Source: Ectopseudomonas mendocina (lineage in GTDB: Bacteria > Pseudomonadota > Gammaproteobacteria > Pseudomonadales > Pseudomonadaceae). Taken from it: a DNA stretch of 64,000 bases. A program made the position numbers and the translations under genes. Where the stretch lies: contig NZ_VRYE01000062.1 in NCBI RefSeq assembly GCF_008041835.1, positions 1 to 64,000 of the forward strand. Reading direction: 5' to 3'. The notes under the pieces were generated by a model. That model saw only the letters and a program-made list of their open reading frames with translations, was not told the DNA's origin and did no database searches. This document shows positions 28,363 through 37,789 of this stretch, piece after piece. Positions within the stretch are counted from its first letter, which is position 1. The number at the start of each line of letters is the position of its first letter.

Positions 28363-29259
28363 TTATTCGCCGCCGACCGCGAAGTTGGGCAGGCTGTTGA
28401 CCGGCTGACGGAAGTTGAAGGGGATGGACTCGACGGCCAGACCCACATTGCGCTGCACCACGAAATGCAGATGCGGGCCGGTGCTGTTGCCGGTGTTGCC
28501 GGAGCGCGCCAGCAGGCCGCCGGTTTCCACGCGCTGGCCCTCGCGCACGCTGACCGAGCCCTTCATCAGGTGCAGGTAGACGCCCATGGTGCCGTCGTCA
28601 TGCAGGATGCGCACGAAGTTGCCGGCCGGGTTGTTGCCGCGTCCGCTCTGCTGGTTCTCGGTCTTGACCACCACACCGCCGCGCGCGGCGACGATGGGCG
28701 TGCCCTCGGGCATGGCGATATCCACCGCATAGCGGCCCTTGGCCGTGAAGTGGCTGTAGGTGCCGTTGGCACCCTGGGTCTGGCGGAACGGCCCACCCCG
28801 CCAGGGCAGTGGATAGCGGTGAATGCTCGGCTGCAGGCGCGGATCACCGAGGGCGTAGCGTAACCTGGGTTTGTAGCGCAGTGGTTTGCTGGCATCCTGC
28901 GCGGTCAGGGTAGCCAGGCGGATATTGCTGCGCGGCGGCAACACCCAGCGAATCGGCTTGTCCGGCGCGCCGATGGCATTTTCCACCTGTTCGAGCTTCA
29001 GCTCGATTTCCACCGGGGCATAAAGGTCGTTGCGAATCAGCAGGGTCTCGCCGGCTTCGTGCTTCCTGGTTTCCAGCTTCACCTGGTTGTCCAGGCGCTC
29101 GACCATGCGGTCGTTGAACACGAACACCTGCGCGCCAGGCGCAGCCTGGTCGCTGTAGGTGACGACACCGTTCTGGTCGACATATTTGTAGATGGTCAGT
29201 GCAGTGGCCTGACCGCACAGGGCCAGCAAACTGCAGAGAATGATCAGACGCCCTAGCAT
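28363..29259 (-). CDS. Secreted M23-family metallopeptidase with DUF4124 N-domain
   Basis: A 298-residue exported protein. The signal peptide is MLGRLIILCSLLALCGQATA. It is followed by a DUF4124-like segment (IYKYVDQNGVVTYSDQAAPG). A C-terminal LytM/M23 domain (about 175-290) has SHFTAKGRYAVDIAMPEGTP, a late zinc motif GPHLHFVV and HLMKGSVSVREGQ. A peptidoglycan endopeptidase or an activator of amidases is expected. ATG at 29259 was chosen for the signal peptide. It lies downstream of the response-regulator gene. Confidence 0.88.
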   Translation of the reverse strand: MLGRLIILCSLLALCGQATALTIYKYVDQNGVVTYSDQAAPGAQVFVFNDRMVERLDNQVKLETRKHEAGETLLIRNDLYAPVEIELKLEQVENAIGAPDKPIRWVLPPRSNIRLATLTAQDASKPLRYKPRLRYALGDPRLQPSIHRYPLPWRGGPFRQTQGANGTYSHFTAKGRYAVDIAMPEGTPIVAARGGVVVKTENQQSGRGNNPAGNFVRILHDDGTMGVYLHLMKGSVSVREGQRVETGGLLARSGNTGNSTGPHLHFVVQRNVGLAVESIPFNFRQPVNSLPNFAVGGE

Positions 29260-29401
29260 AACGATTCGGATCTTATGGCTATTGGATATCCAGGTCGCCA
29301 AGACTAGCAGCGCTACCCAGACGGTGCGAGGCGTTGACCGTCAGGCTGTGAAGCGGCGCACCGCCGCTGGTCGGCCAGCCTTGAGCGGCGCGCGGCATCG
29401 T

Positions 29402-30298
29402 TCAGGCGCCGGGGCTGAAATGCTTCTGCGCGGTGCCACGGGCGATCAGCCGCGACAGGTAGTCGAGCTTCTGTGGATCGCGGTCGACGAAGCGGAAGGT
29501 CAGTTGCAGCCATTCACTGTCGGGCTTGGGTTCGAACGCTGCCACGGCATGCAGGTAGCCATTGAGCCGCGCGGTTTCCGCTGCTTCGCCCTGTTCCAGG
29601 TCGAGCACTGCACTCTCCAGCACCTGCGGCAGCTGCTCGGTGCGCTTGACCACCAGCAACGCTTCCTTGAGGCTCAGCGCCTTGATCGCGCAGGCCATGG
29701 TGCCGTCTGGCAGACGTAACTGGCCCTGGCCACGGCAGCTGGGCGGGGCTTTAGCAGGTGCAGCGGCGGGTTTGGCGAACGTCGCAGCCGCGACAGGCGC
29801 TGCCACAGGCTTGACCACTTCAGCCTTGCCGCCGGTGAGGGCGGCCAGCGAGTCGTTGGCAAAACCACCGCTGCTGAGCATCTTCGACGGCGCACTGGAC
29901 ATCAGCGCCTGCAGCTTGCCAGCGCGTTGCAGGGCCTTCTTCACCTTGGTCACCAGTTGCTCATTGGAGAAAGGCTTGCCGATGTAGTCGGAAACACCGG
30001 CCTGGATCGCCTGCACCACGTTCTCCTTGTCGCCACGGCTGGTGACCATGATGAAGGGCGTGGTTTTCAGGTTGTCCTGCTCGCGGCACCAGGTCAACAG
30101 TTCGAGGCCGGACATCTCCGGCATTTCCCAGTCACAGAGGATCAGGTCGACCACCTGACGGCTCAACATCTGCTGGGCCTTGCGGCCATTGATCGCTTCC
30201 TCGATCTGTACGCCGGGGAAATTATCGCGCAGCCCTTTCTTGACCAGATCACGGATAAAGGTTGCGTCATCCACCACCAGCACACTGACTTTGCTCAT
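29402..30298 (-). CDS. Response regulator with C-terminal PilZ-like domain
   Basis: A 298-residue protein. A CheY-like receiver (1-125; SVLVVDDATFIRDLVKKGLR, phosphosite Asp in LILCDWEMPEMSG, Lys in YIGKPFSNEQL) is joined by a long Ala/Pro/Lys-rich linker (about 150-195) to a C-terminal domain of about 100 residues. That domain resembles a PilZ fold but lacks obvious RxxxR and DxSxxG c-di-GMP motifs. Its target is unknown. A homologue sits beside phoU in P. aeruginosa. It follows phoU after a terminator. Confidence 0.82.
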   Translation of the reverse strand: MSKVSVLVVDDATFIRDLVKKGLRDNFPGVQIEEAINGRKAQQMLSRQVVDLILCDWEMPEMSGLELLTWCREQDNLKTTPFIMVTSRGDKENVVQAIQAGVSDYIGKPFSNEQLVTKVKKALQRAGKLQALMSSAPSKMLSSGGFANDSLAALTGGKAEVVKPVAAPVAAATFAKPAAAPAKAPPSCRGQGQLRLPDGTMACAIKALSLKEALLVVKRTEQLPQVLESAVLDLEQGEAAETARLNGYLHAVAAFEPKPDSEWLQLTFRFVDRDPQKLDYLSRLIARGTAQKHFSPGA

Positions 30299-30393
30299 CG
30301 ACCACTCCTGCACGAATAGCGGTAAGCATAGTCATGGCCAGTGGCCTAAGGCCAACGGAAAACGCCGGACGTGCAACAAATCGCGCAAGCGAA

Positions 30394-30417
30394 ACGGCCC
30401 GGGCAAGCCCGGGCCGT
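30394..30417 (-). terminator. Rho-independent-like terminator after phoU
   Basis: ACGGCCCGGGC-TT-GCCCGGGCCGT on the minus strand is followed by TTCG, 17 bases past the phoU stop. It probably ends the pst-phoU transcript. Confidence 0.8.
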
Positions 30418-30433
30418 CAGCACGAAGCAGGCG

Positions 30434-31162
30434 TCAGTCCCTGGACTTGCCCTCGACCTCTTCACGCATACGAGTCAGGCCGATGTGGCGCACATCGGTG
30501 CCACGCACCAGGTAGATCACCAGTTCGGCGATGTTGCGCGCATGATCGCCAATGCGTTCCAGCGAGCGCAGGGCCCAGATCACGTTGAGCACGCGGGAGA
30601 TCGAGCGTGGATCTTCCATCATGTAGGTGACCAGCTCGCGCAGTGCGGTCTTGTATTCGCGGTCGACGGTTTTGTCGTACTGCGCAACCGACAACGCCAG
30701 GTCGGCGTCGAAACGGGCGAAGGCGTCCAGCGCCTCCTGCACCATCTTGCGTACCTGATCGCCGATGTGACGAACCTCGACGTAGCCCTTGGGCGACTCA
30801 CCCTCTTCCGTAAGGAGGATGGCGCGCTTGGCGATCTTGGTCGACTCGTCGCCGATACGCTCGAGGTCGATCACCGACTTGGAGATGCTGATGATCAGGC
30901 GCAGGTCGGAGGCCGCCGGCTGGCGACGGGCGAGAATGCGCACGCATTCCTCGTCGATGTTGCGCTCCATCTGGTTGATCTGGTCATCGATCTCACGCAC
31001 CTGCTGGGCCAGGCCGGAGTCGGCCTCGATCAGCGCGGTAACGGCGTCGTTGACCTGCTTTTCCACCAGGCCGCCCATGGCCAGCAGGTGGCTGCGCACT
31101 TCCTCCAGTTCGGCGTTGAACTGCTGGGAGATGTGCTGGGTAAGGTTGTCTTTGTTCATCAT
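30434..31162 (-). CDS. phoU: Phosphate signalling protein PhoU
   Basis: A 242-residue helical protein with two PhoU repeats, each with metal-binding E/DxxxD-type positions (ISKSVIDLERIGDESTKIAK and WALRSLERIGDHARNIAELV). It links the Pst transporter to PhoR and represses the Pho regulon when phosphate is plentiful. Start chosen at the MMNKDNLTQHISQQF methionine pair (31162), which fits the family N-terminus. It follows pstB on the same strand with a palindromic repeat in between. Confidence 0.96.
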   Translation of the reverse strand: MMNKDNLTQHISQQFNAELEEVRSHLLAMGGLVEKQVNDAVTALIEADSGLAQQVREIDDQINQMERNIDEECVRILARRQPAASDLRLIISISKSVIDLERIGDESTKIAKRAILLTEEGESPKGYVEVRHIGDQVRKMVQEALDAFARFDADLALSVAQYDKTVDREYKTALRELVTYMMEDPRSISRVLNVIWALRSLERIGDHARNIAELVIYLVRGTDVRHIGLTRMREEVEGKSRD

Positions 31163-31184
31163 GTTTCGCTCCGCGAAAGTCCGG

Positions 31185-31243
31185 GTAGGGTGCGCCGTGC
31201 GCACCACAGGGCAGCTGCAACCGGTGCGCACAGCGCACCCTAC
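31185..31243. repeat. Inverted repeat GTAGGGTGCGC...GCGCACCCTAC
   Basis: Arms GTAGGGTGCGCCGTGCGCAC and GTGCGCACAGCGCACCCTAC lie between pstB and phoU, 22 bases upstream of the phoU start. It forms a long hairpin within the operon transcript. Confidence 0.85.
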
Positions 31244-31252
31244 GGGGCCAAA

Positions 31253-32086
31253 TCAACCATAGCGACCAGTGATGTAGTCTTCCGTCTGCTTCTTATCCGG
31301 GTTGGTGAACAGCGTGTCGGTGTCGCCGAACTCGATCAGCTTGCCCATGTACATGAACGCGGTGTAGTCGGAAACGCGCGCCGCCTGCTGCATGTTGTGG
31401 GTGACGATGACGATGGTGTACTTGCTCTTGAGCTCGTAGATCAGCTCTTCGACCTTCAGCGTGGAGATCGGGTCGAGGGCCGAGCAGGGTTCGTCGAGCA
31501 GCAGCACTTCCGGCTGCACGGCGACGGTACGGGCGATCACCAGACGCTGCTGCTGACCGCCGGACAGGCCGAGTGCCGAGTCATGCAGGCGGTCCTTGAC
31601 CTCATCCCACAGTGCCGCGCTCTTCAGCGCCCACTCCACCGCCTCGTCGAGCACGCGCTTGCTGTTGATGCCCTGGATGCGCAGGCCGTACACCACGTTC
31701 TCGTAGATGCTCTTGGGGAAGGGGTTGGGCTTCTGGAACACCATGCCGACGCGGCGACGCAGCTCGGCCACGTCCTCGCCCTTGCGGTAGATGTTGCGCC
31801 CGTCGATGTTGATCTCGCCTTCCACGCGGCAACCGTCGACCAGGTCGTTCATGCGGTTGAAGGTACGCAGCAGGGTCGACTTGCCGCAGCCGGACGGGCC
31901 GATGAAGGCGGTCACGCGCTGCTTGGGGATATCCATCTTGACGTCGAACAGCGCCTGTTTCTGACCGTAGTACAGGTTCAGGCCCGGTACGGCGATGGCC
32001 GTGGTCTCGTTGGCCAGGCTCAGGCTCTGCTTGTCACGGCCGAGGGCGGCCAGATCGATACCGTGGGTATGGGTTTCGTGTTGCAT
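31253..32086 (-). CDS. pstB: Phosphate ABC transporter ATPase PstB
   Basis: The 277-residue ATPase of the high-affinity phosphate importer. Walker A is GPSGCGKST, the signature is LSGGQQQR, Walker B is [16 protein letters not shown], and the H-loop is [12 protein letters not shown]. The N-terminal 25 or so residues are an extension common in pseudomonads. It lies between pstA and phoU, all on the minus strand. Confidence 0.98.
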   Translation of the reverse strand: MQHETHTHGIDLAALGRDKQSLSLANETTAIAVPGLNLYYGQKQALFDVKMDIPKQRVTAFIGPSGCGKSTLLRTFNRMNDLVDGCRVEGEINIDGRNIYRKGEDVAELRRRVGMVFQKPNPFPKSIYENVVYGLRIQGINSKRVLDEAVEWALKSAALWDEVKDRLHDSALGLSGGQQQRLVIARTVAVQPEVLLLDEPCSALDPISTLKVEELIYELKSKYTIVIVTHNMQQAARVSDYTAFMYMGKLIEFGDTDTLFTNPDKKQTEDYITGRYG

Positions 32087-32097
32087 GAACTCACTCC

Positions 32098-32150
32098 GTT
32101 CGTAGCTACAAGCTGCAAGCTGCGCACCGGCGGTGCGCGACTCGTAGCTG
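32098..32150. repeat. Small repeat upstream of pstB
   Basis: TAGCTACAAGCTGCAAGCTG followed by GCGCACCGGCGGTGCGCG and CTCGTAGCTGCG forms an inverted pair in the 66-base pstA-pstB gap. Repeats of this kind are frequent in Pseudomonas. Confidence 0.55.
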
Positions 32151-32152
32151 CG

Positions 32153-33823
32153 TTAGTGATCCAGCGCCTTGTACTTCTCGCGCAGGTGGTTACGGATATA
32201 GACCGCGGTCAGGTTGAGCAGGGCGATGACGATTACCAGCAGCAGCGCCGTGGCGTACACCAGCGGGCGCGCGGCCTCGACGTTGGGGCTCTGGAAGCCG
32301 ACGTCGTAGATGTGGAAGCCCAGGTGCATGATCTTCTGATCGAGGTGCAGGTACGGGTAGTTGCCGTTGAGCGGCAGGGTCGGCGCCAGCTTCACCACAC
32401 CCACCAGCATCAGCGGCGCCACCTCGCCGGCGGCGCGCGCCACGGCGAGGATCAGGCCGGTCATCATCGCCGGGCTGGCCATCGGGATCACTACCTTCCA
32501 CAGCGTCTCGGCCTTGGTCGCGCCAAGCGCCAGCGAGCCTTCACGCACCGCACGGGGAATCCGCGCCAGGCCTTCCTCGGTGGCAACGATGACCACCGGC
32601 AGGGTCAGGATCGCCAGGGTCAGCGAGGCCCACATCAGACCCGGCGTACCGAAGGTCGGCGCCGGTGCGGACTCGGGGAAGAACAGCTGGTCGATCGAGC
32701 CGCCCAGCACGTAGACGAAGAAGCCCAGGCCGAACACGCCGTAGACGATCGACGGTACGCCGGCGAGATTGTTCACCGCAATGCGGATGACCCGGGTCAG
32801 AGCGCCCTGGTGCGCGTATTCACGCAGGTAGACCGCCGCAATCACGCCGAACGGGGTGACGATCACCGCCATCAGCATGACCATCAGCACGGTGCCGAAG
32901 ATGGCCGGGAAGATCCCACCTTCGGTGTTGGCCTCACGCGGCTCGTCGCTGACGAACTCCCACAGCTTCATGGCGTAGAAGCCGAGCTTGTCGACGGTGC
33001 TCATGGCGTTCGGGCGGAAGGCGCGGACGATCTTGCCCAGGGCGATCTCGGTCTGCCGGCCATCGCTGGCGCTGAGGGTCACGCTGTCGCGGTTGATCTG
33101 CTGGGTCAGCGCCACCATGCGCTCTTCGAGCACCTTGTACTCGGCGTTCAGCGCATCGCGGCGCGCGTCCATATCGGCCTGCGCGGCGGCGTCCAGCTTG
33201 CCCTGCAGCTGCAGCTTGCGACCTTCCAGGCGGATGCGCTCCAGGCCATGGTTGATACGGCCGATGTCGCGCTTCTCCAGGCGCACCAGCTGGGCATGCA
33301 GGTCCTCGACACGATCCAGACGCTCCTGCAGCGCCGGCCAGGCGGCGTCGCCCTCGGCGACGATCTGCCCGCTTTCCTTGACGTTGACCAGGTTGCCGTA
33401 GAAGTTGCCCCACTCGCGGCGCTCCAGCACGGTGATGCCGGCCGGCTTGCGCGGGTTGCTCAGCCATTCGCCGACCACCCAGGTGAAGTCGGCGCCGAAC
33501 AGTTCACGGTTGCCCACCTTCATCAGCTCGCGGGTCATGAACTCTCCGCCCTCTGCGGCAACCGGCAGGCCAGCGGCCGCCAGACGCGCACGCGGCACTT
33601 CCTCGACCTGCACCACCTCACCCAGCATCACCCGGGCTTCCTGGCCAGGCACCTGGTAGTCGGCTTCGAGAATATCTGCCGGCCAGAAGTGGCCGAGGCC
33701 GCGAGAGGCAATCACTGCCAGCAGACCGAGGGTCATGATGATGGCGATGGCAACGGCGCCTCCGCTCATCCACACGCCCGGGGCGCCGCTCTTGTACCAG
33801 GATTTCAGGTTGTTCTGTTTCAC
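32153..33823 (-). CDS. pstA: Phosphate ABC transporter permease PstA, long form
   Basis: A 556-residue permease, almost twice the E. coli length. An N-terminal membrane helix (about 18-40) is followed by a large periplasmic region (about 50-270), with a charged coiled coil near 150-225. The permease domain occupies about 275-550 (GIFPAIFGTVLMVMLMAVIV, AVNNLAGVPSIVYGVFGLGF, REGSLALGATKAETLWKVVI). The long form is usual in Pseudomonas. GTG at 33823 is the start. A 281-base repeat block separates it from pstC. Confidence 0.95.
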   Translation of the reverse strand: MKQNNLKSWYKSGAPGVWMSGGAVAIAIIMTLGLLAVIASRGLGHFWPADILEADYQVPGQEARVMLGEVVQVEEVPRARLAAAGLPVAAEGGEFMTRELMKVGNRELFGADFTWVVGEWLSNPRKPAGITVLERREWGNFYGNLVNVKESGQIVAEGDAAWPALQERLDRVEDLHAQLVRLEKRDIGRINHGLERIRLEGRKLQLQGKLDAAAQADMDARRDALNAEYKVLEERMVALTQQINRDSVTLSASDGRQTEIALGKIVRAFRPNAMSTVDKLGFYAMKLWEFVSDEPREANTEGGIFPAIFGTVLMVMLMAVIVTPFGVIAAVYLREYAHQGALTRVIRIAVNNLAGVPSIVYGVFGLGFFVYVLGGSIDQLFFPESAPAPTFGTPGLMWASLTLAILTLPVVIVATEEGLARIPRAVREGSLALGATKAETLWKVVIPMASPAMMTGLILAVARAAGEVAPLMLVGVVKLAPTLPLNGNYPYLHLDQKIMHLGFHIYDVGFQSPNVEAARPLVYATALLLVIVIALLNLTAVYIRNHLREKYKALDH

Positions 33824-33856
33824 GGCATCACACCTTGAATGAAATCATTCTTTACC

Positions 33857-34077
33857 TCCCCTTTCCCGCTTGCGGGAGAGGGGCCGGGGGAGAGGGCTCG
33901 TGATTTCACACAACCCTCTCCCGCCCTTCGGGCACCCTCTCCCTTAAAGGGCGAGGAGTATCTTGCTCCCCTCTCCCGCTTGCGGGAGAGGGGCTGGGGG
34001 AGAGGGCTTAGGCACGCGCCTGCACCACCCTCTCCCGCCCCTTCGGGGCACCCTCTCCCATGAATGGGAGAGGGTCA
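33857..34077. repeat. Tandem inverted repeats inserted between pstC and pstA
   Basis: Two related units of about 110 bases (33857-33957 and 33967-34077) each contain a hairpin CTCTCCCGC-TT-GCGGGAGAG (copy 1 has TTTCCC) followed by a second hairpin. Copy 2 ends with CCCTCTCCC-ATGAAT-GGGAGAGGG. They fill the pstC-pstA gap and are not coding. Confidence 0.85.
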
Positions 34078-34104
34078 TCAGTTGGCCTGCTGCACAGGCA
34101 TGTT

Positions 34105-36390
34105 TTACAGACTCGAATATCGGGTACGCAGACGCTGACGGATCAGTTCGGCCAGGGTGTTCATCACGAAAGTGAACAGCAGCAGCACCAACGCGGCGAG
34201 GAACAGCACGCGGTAATGAGTGCCGCCGACTTCCGACTCGGGCATTTCCACGGCGACGTTGGCCGCCAGGGTGCGCATGCCTTCGAAGATGTTGATGTCC
34301 ATGATCGGCGTGTTGCCGGTGGCCATCAGCACGATCATGGTCTCGCCGACCGCACGGCCCATGCCGATCATCAGCGCCGAGAAAATGCCCGGGCTGGCGG
34401 TGAGGATCACCACGCGGGTCAAGGTCTGCCAGGGCGTGGCGCCGAGCGCCAGGGAGCCGAAGGTCAGGCTCTTGGGCACGCTGAACACGGCGTCTTCGGC
34501 GATCGAGTAGATGTTCGGAATTACCGCGAAGCCCATGGCCAGGCCGACTACCAGAGCATTGCGCTGGTCGAAGGGAATGCCCAGGTCATTGGACAGCCAC
34601 AGGCGCATGTTGCCATCGAACAGCCAGTTCTCCAGATGGCCGCTCATGCTGAAGGAAATCCAGCCCACGACGATGACCACCGGGATCAGCAGCGCCGCTT
34701 CCCAACCTTCGGGCACGCGATGACGCACGGACTCAGGCAACTTGGTCCAGAGGAAACCGAACAACAGGATGCCCACCGGTGTCAGCAACAGCAGACTGAA
34801 GATACCGGGTAAGTGGTTCTCCAAGAACGGCGCGAGGAACAGACCGGCGAAGAAACCGAGGATCACCGTCGGCAGCGCCTCCATCAGTTCGATCACCGGC
34901 TTGACCTTGGTACGCATGCGCGGCGCCATGAAGTAGGCGGTGTAGATCGCCGCGGCAACGGCCAGCGGAGCGGCCAGGAGCATGGCGTAGAAAGCAGCCT
35001 TGAGGGTACCGAAAGCTAGCGGCGAGAGGCTCAGCTTGGCTTCGAAGTCGGTGTTGGCAGAGGTCGATTGCCAGACGTAGTCAGGCTCCGGGTAGCTTTC
35101 GTACCAGACCTTGCCCCACAGCGAGCTCCAGGAAATTTCCGGGTGCGGGTTGTCTACCACGAAACGCTGCAGCTTGCCGTCCGACTCCACCAGCACACGC
35201 GTGGCGCGTGGCGACAGAGCAGCGATGGCGCTGCCTTCGGCGACCTGCTGCTTGAGCAGAGTACGGTGCGCGGTGCTGTGGAAGACGCCCAGACGGCCAT
35301 CGGCATCCAGCGCCATGAAGCCCTTGCGACGCTCCTCGGGCAGAATCTGGGTGATCGCGCTGTCGCCCAGCTGGAAGCTGCGGATCGACTGGAAGGTGGA
35401 CTTGCCATCCTTGTCGCGGACCATGAACCACTGCTGGATGCCGCCCTTGGCGTCACCGATCATGATCGAGATGCCGCCGAGCAGGCTGGTGGCGCTGGTC
35501 ACACTGTTGGAAGCATCCTTGAGTAGTTCGTAGCGGCCATTGAGGCTGCGTTTGCGCAGGTCGAAGACATCGGCGCTGGAATCGCCGTTGAACACGTACA
35601 GCCACATCTGCCGCGGGTCGAGAATCAGCTGGCTGATCGGTTCGCCGATCTGCGGCAGGTTGATGCGCTCTTCGCTGACGTTCACTTCACCGGTGAACAG
35701 GTTTTCTTCACGGCCGAGGCTGATCAGGTGCAGTTCGTTGCCGGTGGAACCTGCCAGCATCAGCGTGCCGCCGTTGAGGTTGACGGCAATATGCTCGAGC
35801 GGACGACCCTGCGGGTCGATCTCGATTGGCGCCTCGCCGTAGGGATAGTCGATCTGTGGCGCGATAGTACGCACGTTGTCCGGGTAGGTGATTTTGTAAT
35901 TGTGCTGGATCACCAGCGCCTGGCCGTTGGACAGACCGAGCACAACGCGGCGGCTACCGGGCTGATCCTGGCCGACGGAAGCGACGCTGACGCCAGCCGG
36001 CAGCGGCAGCTGCGTGCGCTGCAGCGCTTCGCCGCTCTTGAGTTGGAAAAACTGCGCGCCGCCGGCATTGTCCAGGCGCATGGCCACCTGATTCTGCTCT
36101 TCGACCGCCAGCAGCAGCGGCGTGTGCGCCTCGGCCAGCCAGGCCGGTTGTTGCACCTTGCGCGCCTGCAGCTCGGCCCCTTGGAACATGGGCAGCACGA
36201 CGTGGGCAAGGTAGAAGAAGATCAGGGTGATGGCACCGAGCACCGCCAACCCGCCAATGGAGACGTACCAACGCGCCATGCGGTCCTTGAGGGCACGCAG
36301 GCGGCGCTTGCGTTGCAGGGCGGGGGTGTTGAAATCGATCCCCAGGGGATTCTGTGAGCGATTCACGGATTCGTTTGCCAAGTCATTCAT
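34105..36390 (-). CDS. pstC: Phosphate ABC transporter permease PstC, long form
   Basis: A 761-residue protein. An N-terminal helix (about 48-70) precedes a large extracytoplasmic region (about 75-440) of repeated beta-strand character (TLMLAGSTGNELHLISLGRE, MWLYVFNGDSSADVF), perhaps a propeller-like sensor. The permease domain is C-terminal (about 470-755) with ELMEALPTVILGFFAGLFLA and LALGATPWQTLTRVVI. It partners PstA for phosphate uptake. A Pho box lies 71 bases upstream. Confidence 0.94.
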   Translation of the reverse strand: MNDLANESVNRSQNPLGIDFNTPALQRKRRLRALKDRMARWYVSIGGLAVLGAITLIFFYLAHVVLPMFQGAELQARKVQQPAWLAEAHTPLLLAVEEQNQVAMRLDNAGGAQFFQLKSGEALQRTQLPLPAGVSVASVGQDQPGSRRVVLGLSNGQALVIQHNYKITYPDNVRTIAPQIDYPYGEAPIEIDPQGRPLEHIAVNLNGGTLMLAGSTGNELHLISLGREENLFTGEVNVSEERINLPQIGEPISQLILDPRQMWLYVFNGDSSADVFDLRKRSLNGRYELLKDASNSVTSATSLLGGISIMIGDAKGGIQQWFMVRDKDGKSTFQSIRSFQLGDSAITQILPEERRKGFMALDADGRLGVFHSTAHRTLLKQQVAEGSAIAALSPRATRVLVESDGKLQRFVVDNPHPEISWSSLWGKVWYESYPEPDYVWQSTSANTDFEAKLSLSPLAFGTLKAAFYAMLLAAPLAVAAAIYTAYFMAPRMRTKVKPVIELMEALPTVILGFFAGLFLAPFLENHLPGIFSLLLLTPVGILLFGFLWTKLPESVRHRVPEGWEAALLIPVVIVVGWISFSMSGHLENWLFDGNMRLWLSNDLGIPFDQRNALVVGLAMGFAVIPNIYSIAEDAVFSVPKSLTFGSLALGATPWQTLTRVVILTASPGIFSALMIGMGRAVGETMIVLMATGNTPIMDINIFEGMRTLAANVAVEMPESEVGGTHYRVLFLAALVLLLFTFVMNTLAELIRQRLRTRYSSL

Positions 36391-36460
36391 GCGAGAAGTC
36401 TCTGCGCGGGCTCAAGGCAGCGCATAGGGCTGTCCAGGCTTGTCAATCTAGCGAGCTTGT

Positions 36461-36478
36461 ATGACAGAAAGGTTACAG
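36461..36478 (-). promoter_or_regulatory. Candidate Pho box upstream of pstC
   Basis: The minus strand reads CTGTAAC-CTTT-CTGTCAT, two direct half-sites four bases apart, 71 bases before the pstC start. pstC-pstA-pstB-phoU therefore likely has its own PhoB-activated promoter separate from pstS. Confidence 0.75.
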
Positions 36479-36495
36479 TCGCCTGACATGACGAA

Positions 36496-36521
36496 GCCCA
36501 CCACTCTCTGGAGTGGTGGGC
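36496..36521 (-). terminator. Terminator hairpin after pstS
   Basis: GCCCACCACTC-CAGA-GAGTGGTGGGC on the minus strand is a perfect 11-bp stem followed by TTCGTC. It lies about 50 bases after the pstS stop, just before the pstC Pho box. Confidence 0.75.
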
Positions 36522-36573
36522 GCTCTCGACCGTCAGATGCGAATCAGCCGGCCGACATCGTCAGGCGCTGCAA

Positions 36574-37542
36574 TTACAGGCCCAGTTCCTTCATGGTCTT
36601 CTCGACCACTTTCGACGGCAGCGGGATGTAACCGTCCTTGACCACCACTTCCTGACCCTGCTTGGACAGCACCAGCTTGACGAACTCGGCGTCCAGCGGG
36701 CTCAGCGGCTGGTTCGGCGCCTTGTTCAGGTAGACGTAGAAGAAGCGAGCCAGCGGGTACTTGCCGGACAGCGCGTTGGTTTCGTTGGCCTCTTCGACCT
36801 GACCGCTCTTGTCGACCAGCGGCACAGCGCGAACGCTGGAGGTCTTGTAACCGATACCCGAGTAACCGATGGCGTTCAGGGTGCTGGAGATCGACTGCAC
36901 CACGGAAGCCGAACCCGGCTGCTCGTTGACGTTGGATTTGAAGTCGCCTTTGCACAGGGCTTCTTCCTTGAAGTAACCGTAAGTGCCGGATACCGAGTTA
37001 CGGCCGAACAGCTGGATCGGCTTGCTCGCCCACTCGCCGGTCAGGCCAACGTCACCCCAGGTTTTCAGGTCCTTGTCTTCGCCGCACAGACGTGTGCTGG
37101 AGAAGATCGCGTCGACCTGTTGCATGGTCAGCGATTTGATCGGGTTGTCCTTGTGCACGAACACGGCCAGGGCATCGATGGCCACCGGAACGGCGGTCGG
37201 CTTGTAACCGTACTTCTCTTCGAAGGCCTGGATCTCGCTGTCCTTCATCGGACGGCTCATCGGCCCCATGTTGGCGGTACCTTCGGTCAGCGCGGGTGGC
37301 GCAGTGGAGGAACCGGCAGCCTGGATCTGGATGTTGACGTTGGGGTAGTTCTTCTTGAACTCTTCTGCCCACAGGGTCATCAGGTTGGCCAGCGAGTCGG
37401 AACCGACGCTGGACAGGTTGCCCGATACACCGGAAGTCTTTTCATAGGTCGGCAGAGCCGGGTCGACGGCGGCTACAGCAGATACGGCGCTTACGCCAGC
37501 GGCGGCGAAAGTCAGGGCCGCCATCAAACGCTTCAGTTTCAT
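36574..37542 (-). CDS. pstS: Phosphate-binding periplasmic protein PstS
   Basis: A 322-residue exported phosphate receptor. The signal peptide ([20 protein letters not shown]) ends near SAVAA. Binding-loop segments are [31 protein letters not shown] and [14 protein letters not shown]. It delivers phosphate to PstCA. It is separated from pstC by a terminator and a second Pho box, and has its own Pho box upstream. Confidence 0.96.
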   Translation of the reverse strand: MKLKRLMAALTFAAAGVSAVSAVAAVDPALPTYEKTSGVSGNLSSVGSDSLANLMTLWAEEFKKNYPNVNIQIQAAGSSTAPPALTEGTANMGPMSRPMKDSEIQAFEEKYGYKPTAVPVAIDALAVFVHKDNPIKSLTMQQVDAIFSSTRLCGEDKDLKTWGDVGLTGEWASKPIQLFGRNSVSGTYGYFKEEALCKGDFKSNVNEQPGSASVVQSISSTLNAIGYSGIGYKTSSVRAVPLVDKSGQVEEANETNALSGKYPLARFFYVYLNKAPNQPLSPLDAEFVKLVLSKQGQEVVVKDGYIPLPSKVVEKTMKELGL

Positions 37543-37610
37543 GCCTTGCTCCTAGCAGGATAGTGTTGGATGGAACGGGCCCAAGTATCTGCAGGCCACG
37601 TGACCACTCT

Positions 37611-37628
37611 ATGAAACGAATGTGACAG
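37611..37628 (-). promoter_or_regulatory. Candidate Pho box upstream of pstS
   Basis: The minus strand reads CTGTCAC-ATTC-GTTTCAT, two half-sites four bases apart, 69 bases before the pstS start. Confidence 0.75.
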
Positions 37629-37789
37629 TTAAATGAACGTCGACGGATTCGAGGGCGGCAGAGAGAAAGCACTTCGGATGGTCTGGGGAAGTGTGAGTGA
37701 TACCGGACTGGCAAGTTTGTGTGCGTATGGCGGCGTCCGGCCTTTGCCTTTGCTCTTCAACTGCGATGGTACAGGCGACGCCCAAATCC

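Noticed and set aside
30371..33838. Long open frame (1155 codons) on the plus strand opposite phoU, pstB and pstA
   Set aside because: It is the antisense shadow of three clear genes in GC-rich DNA; it has no family motif and no start signal.
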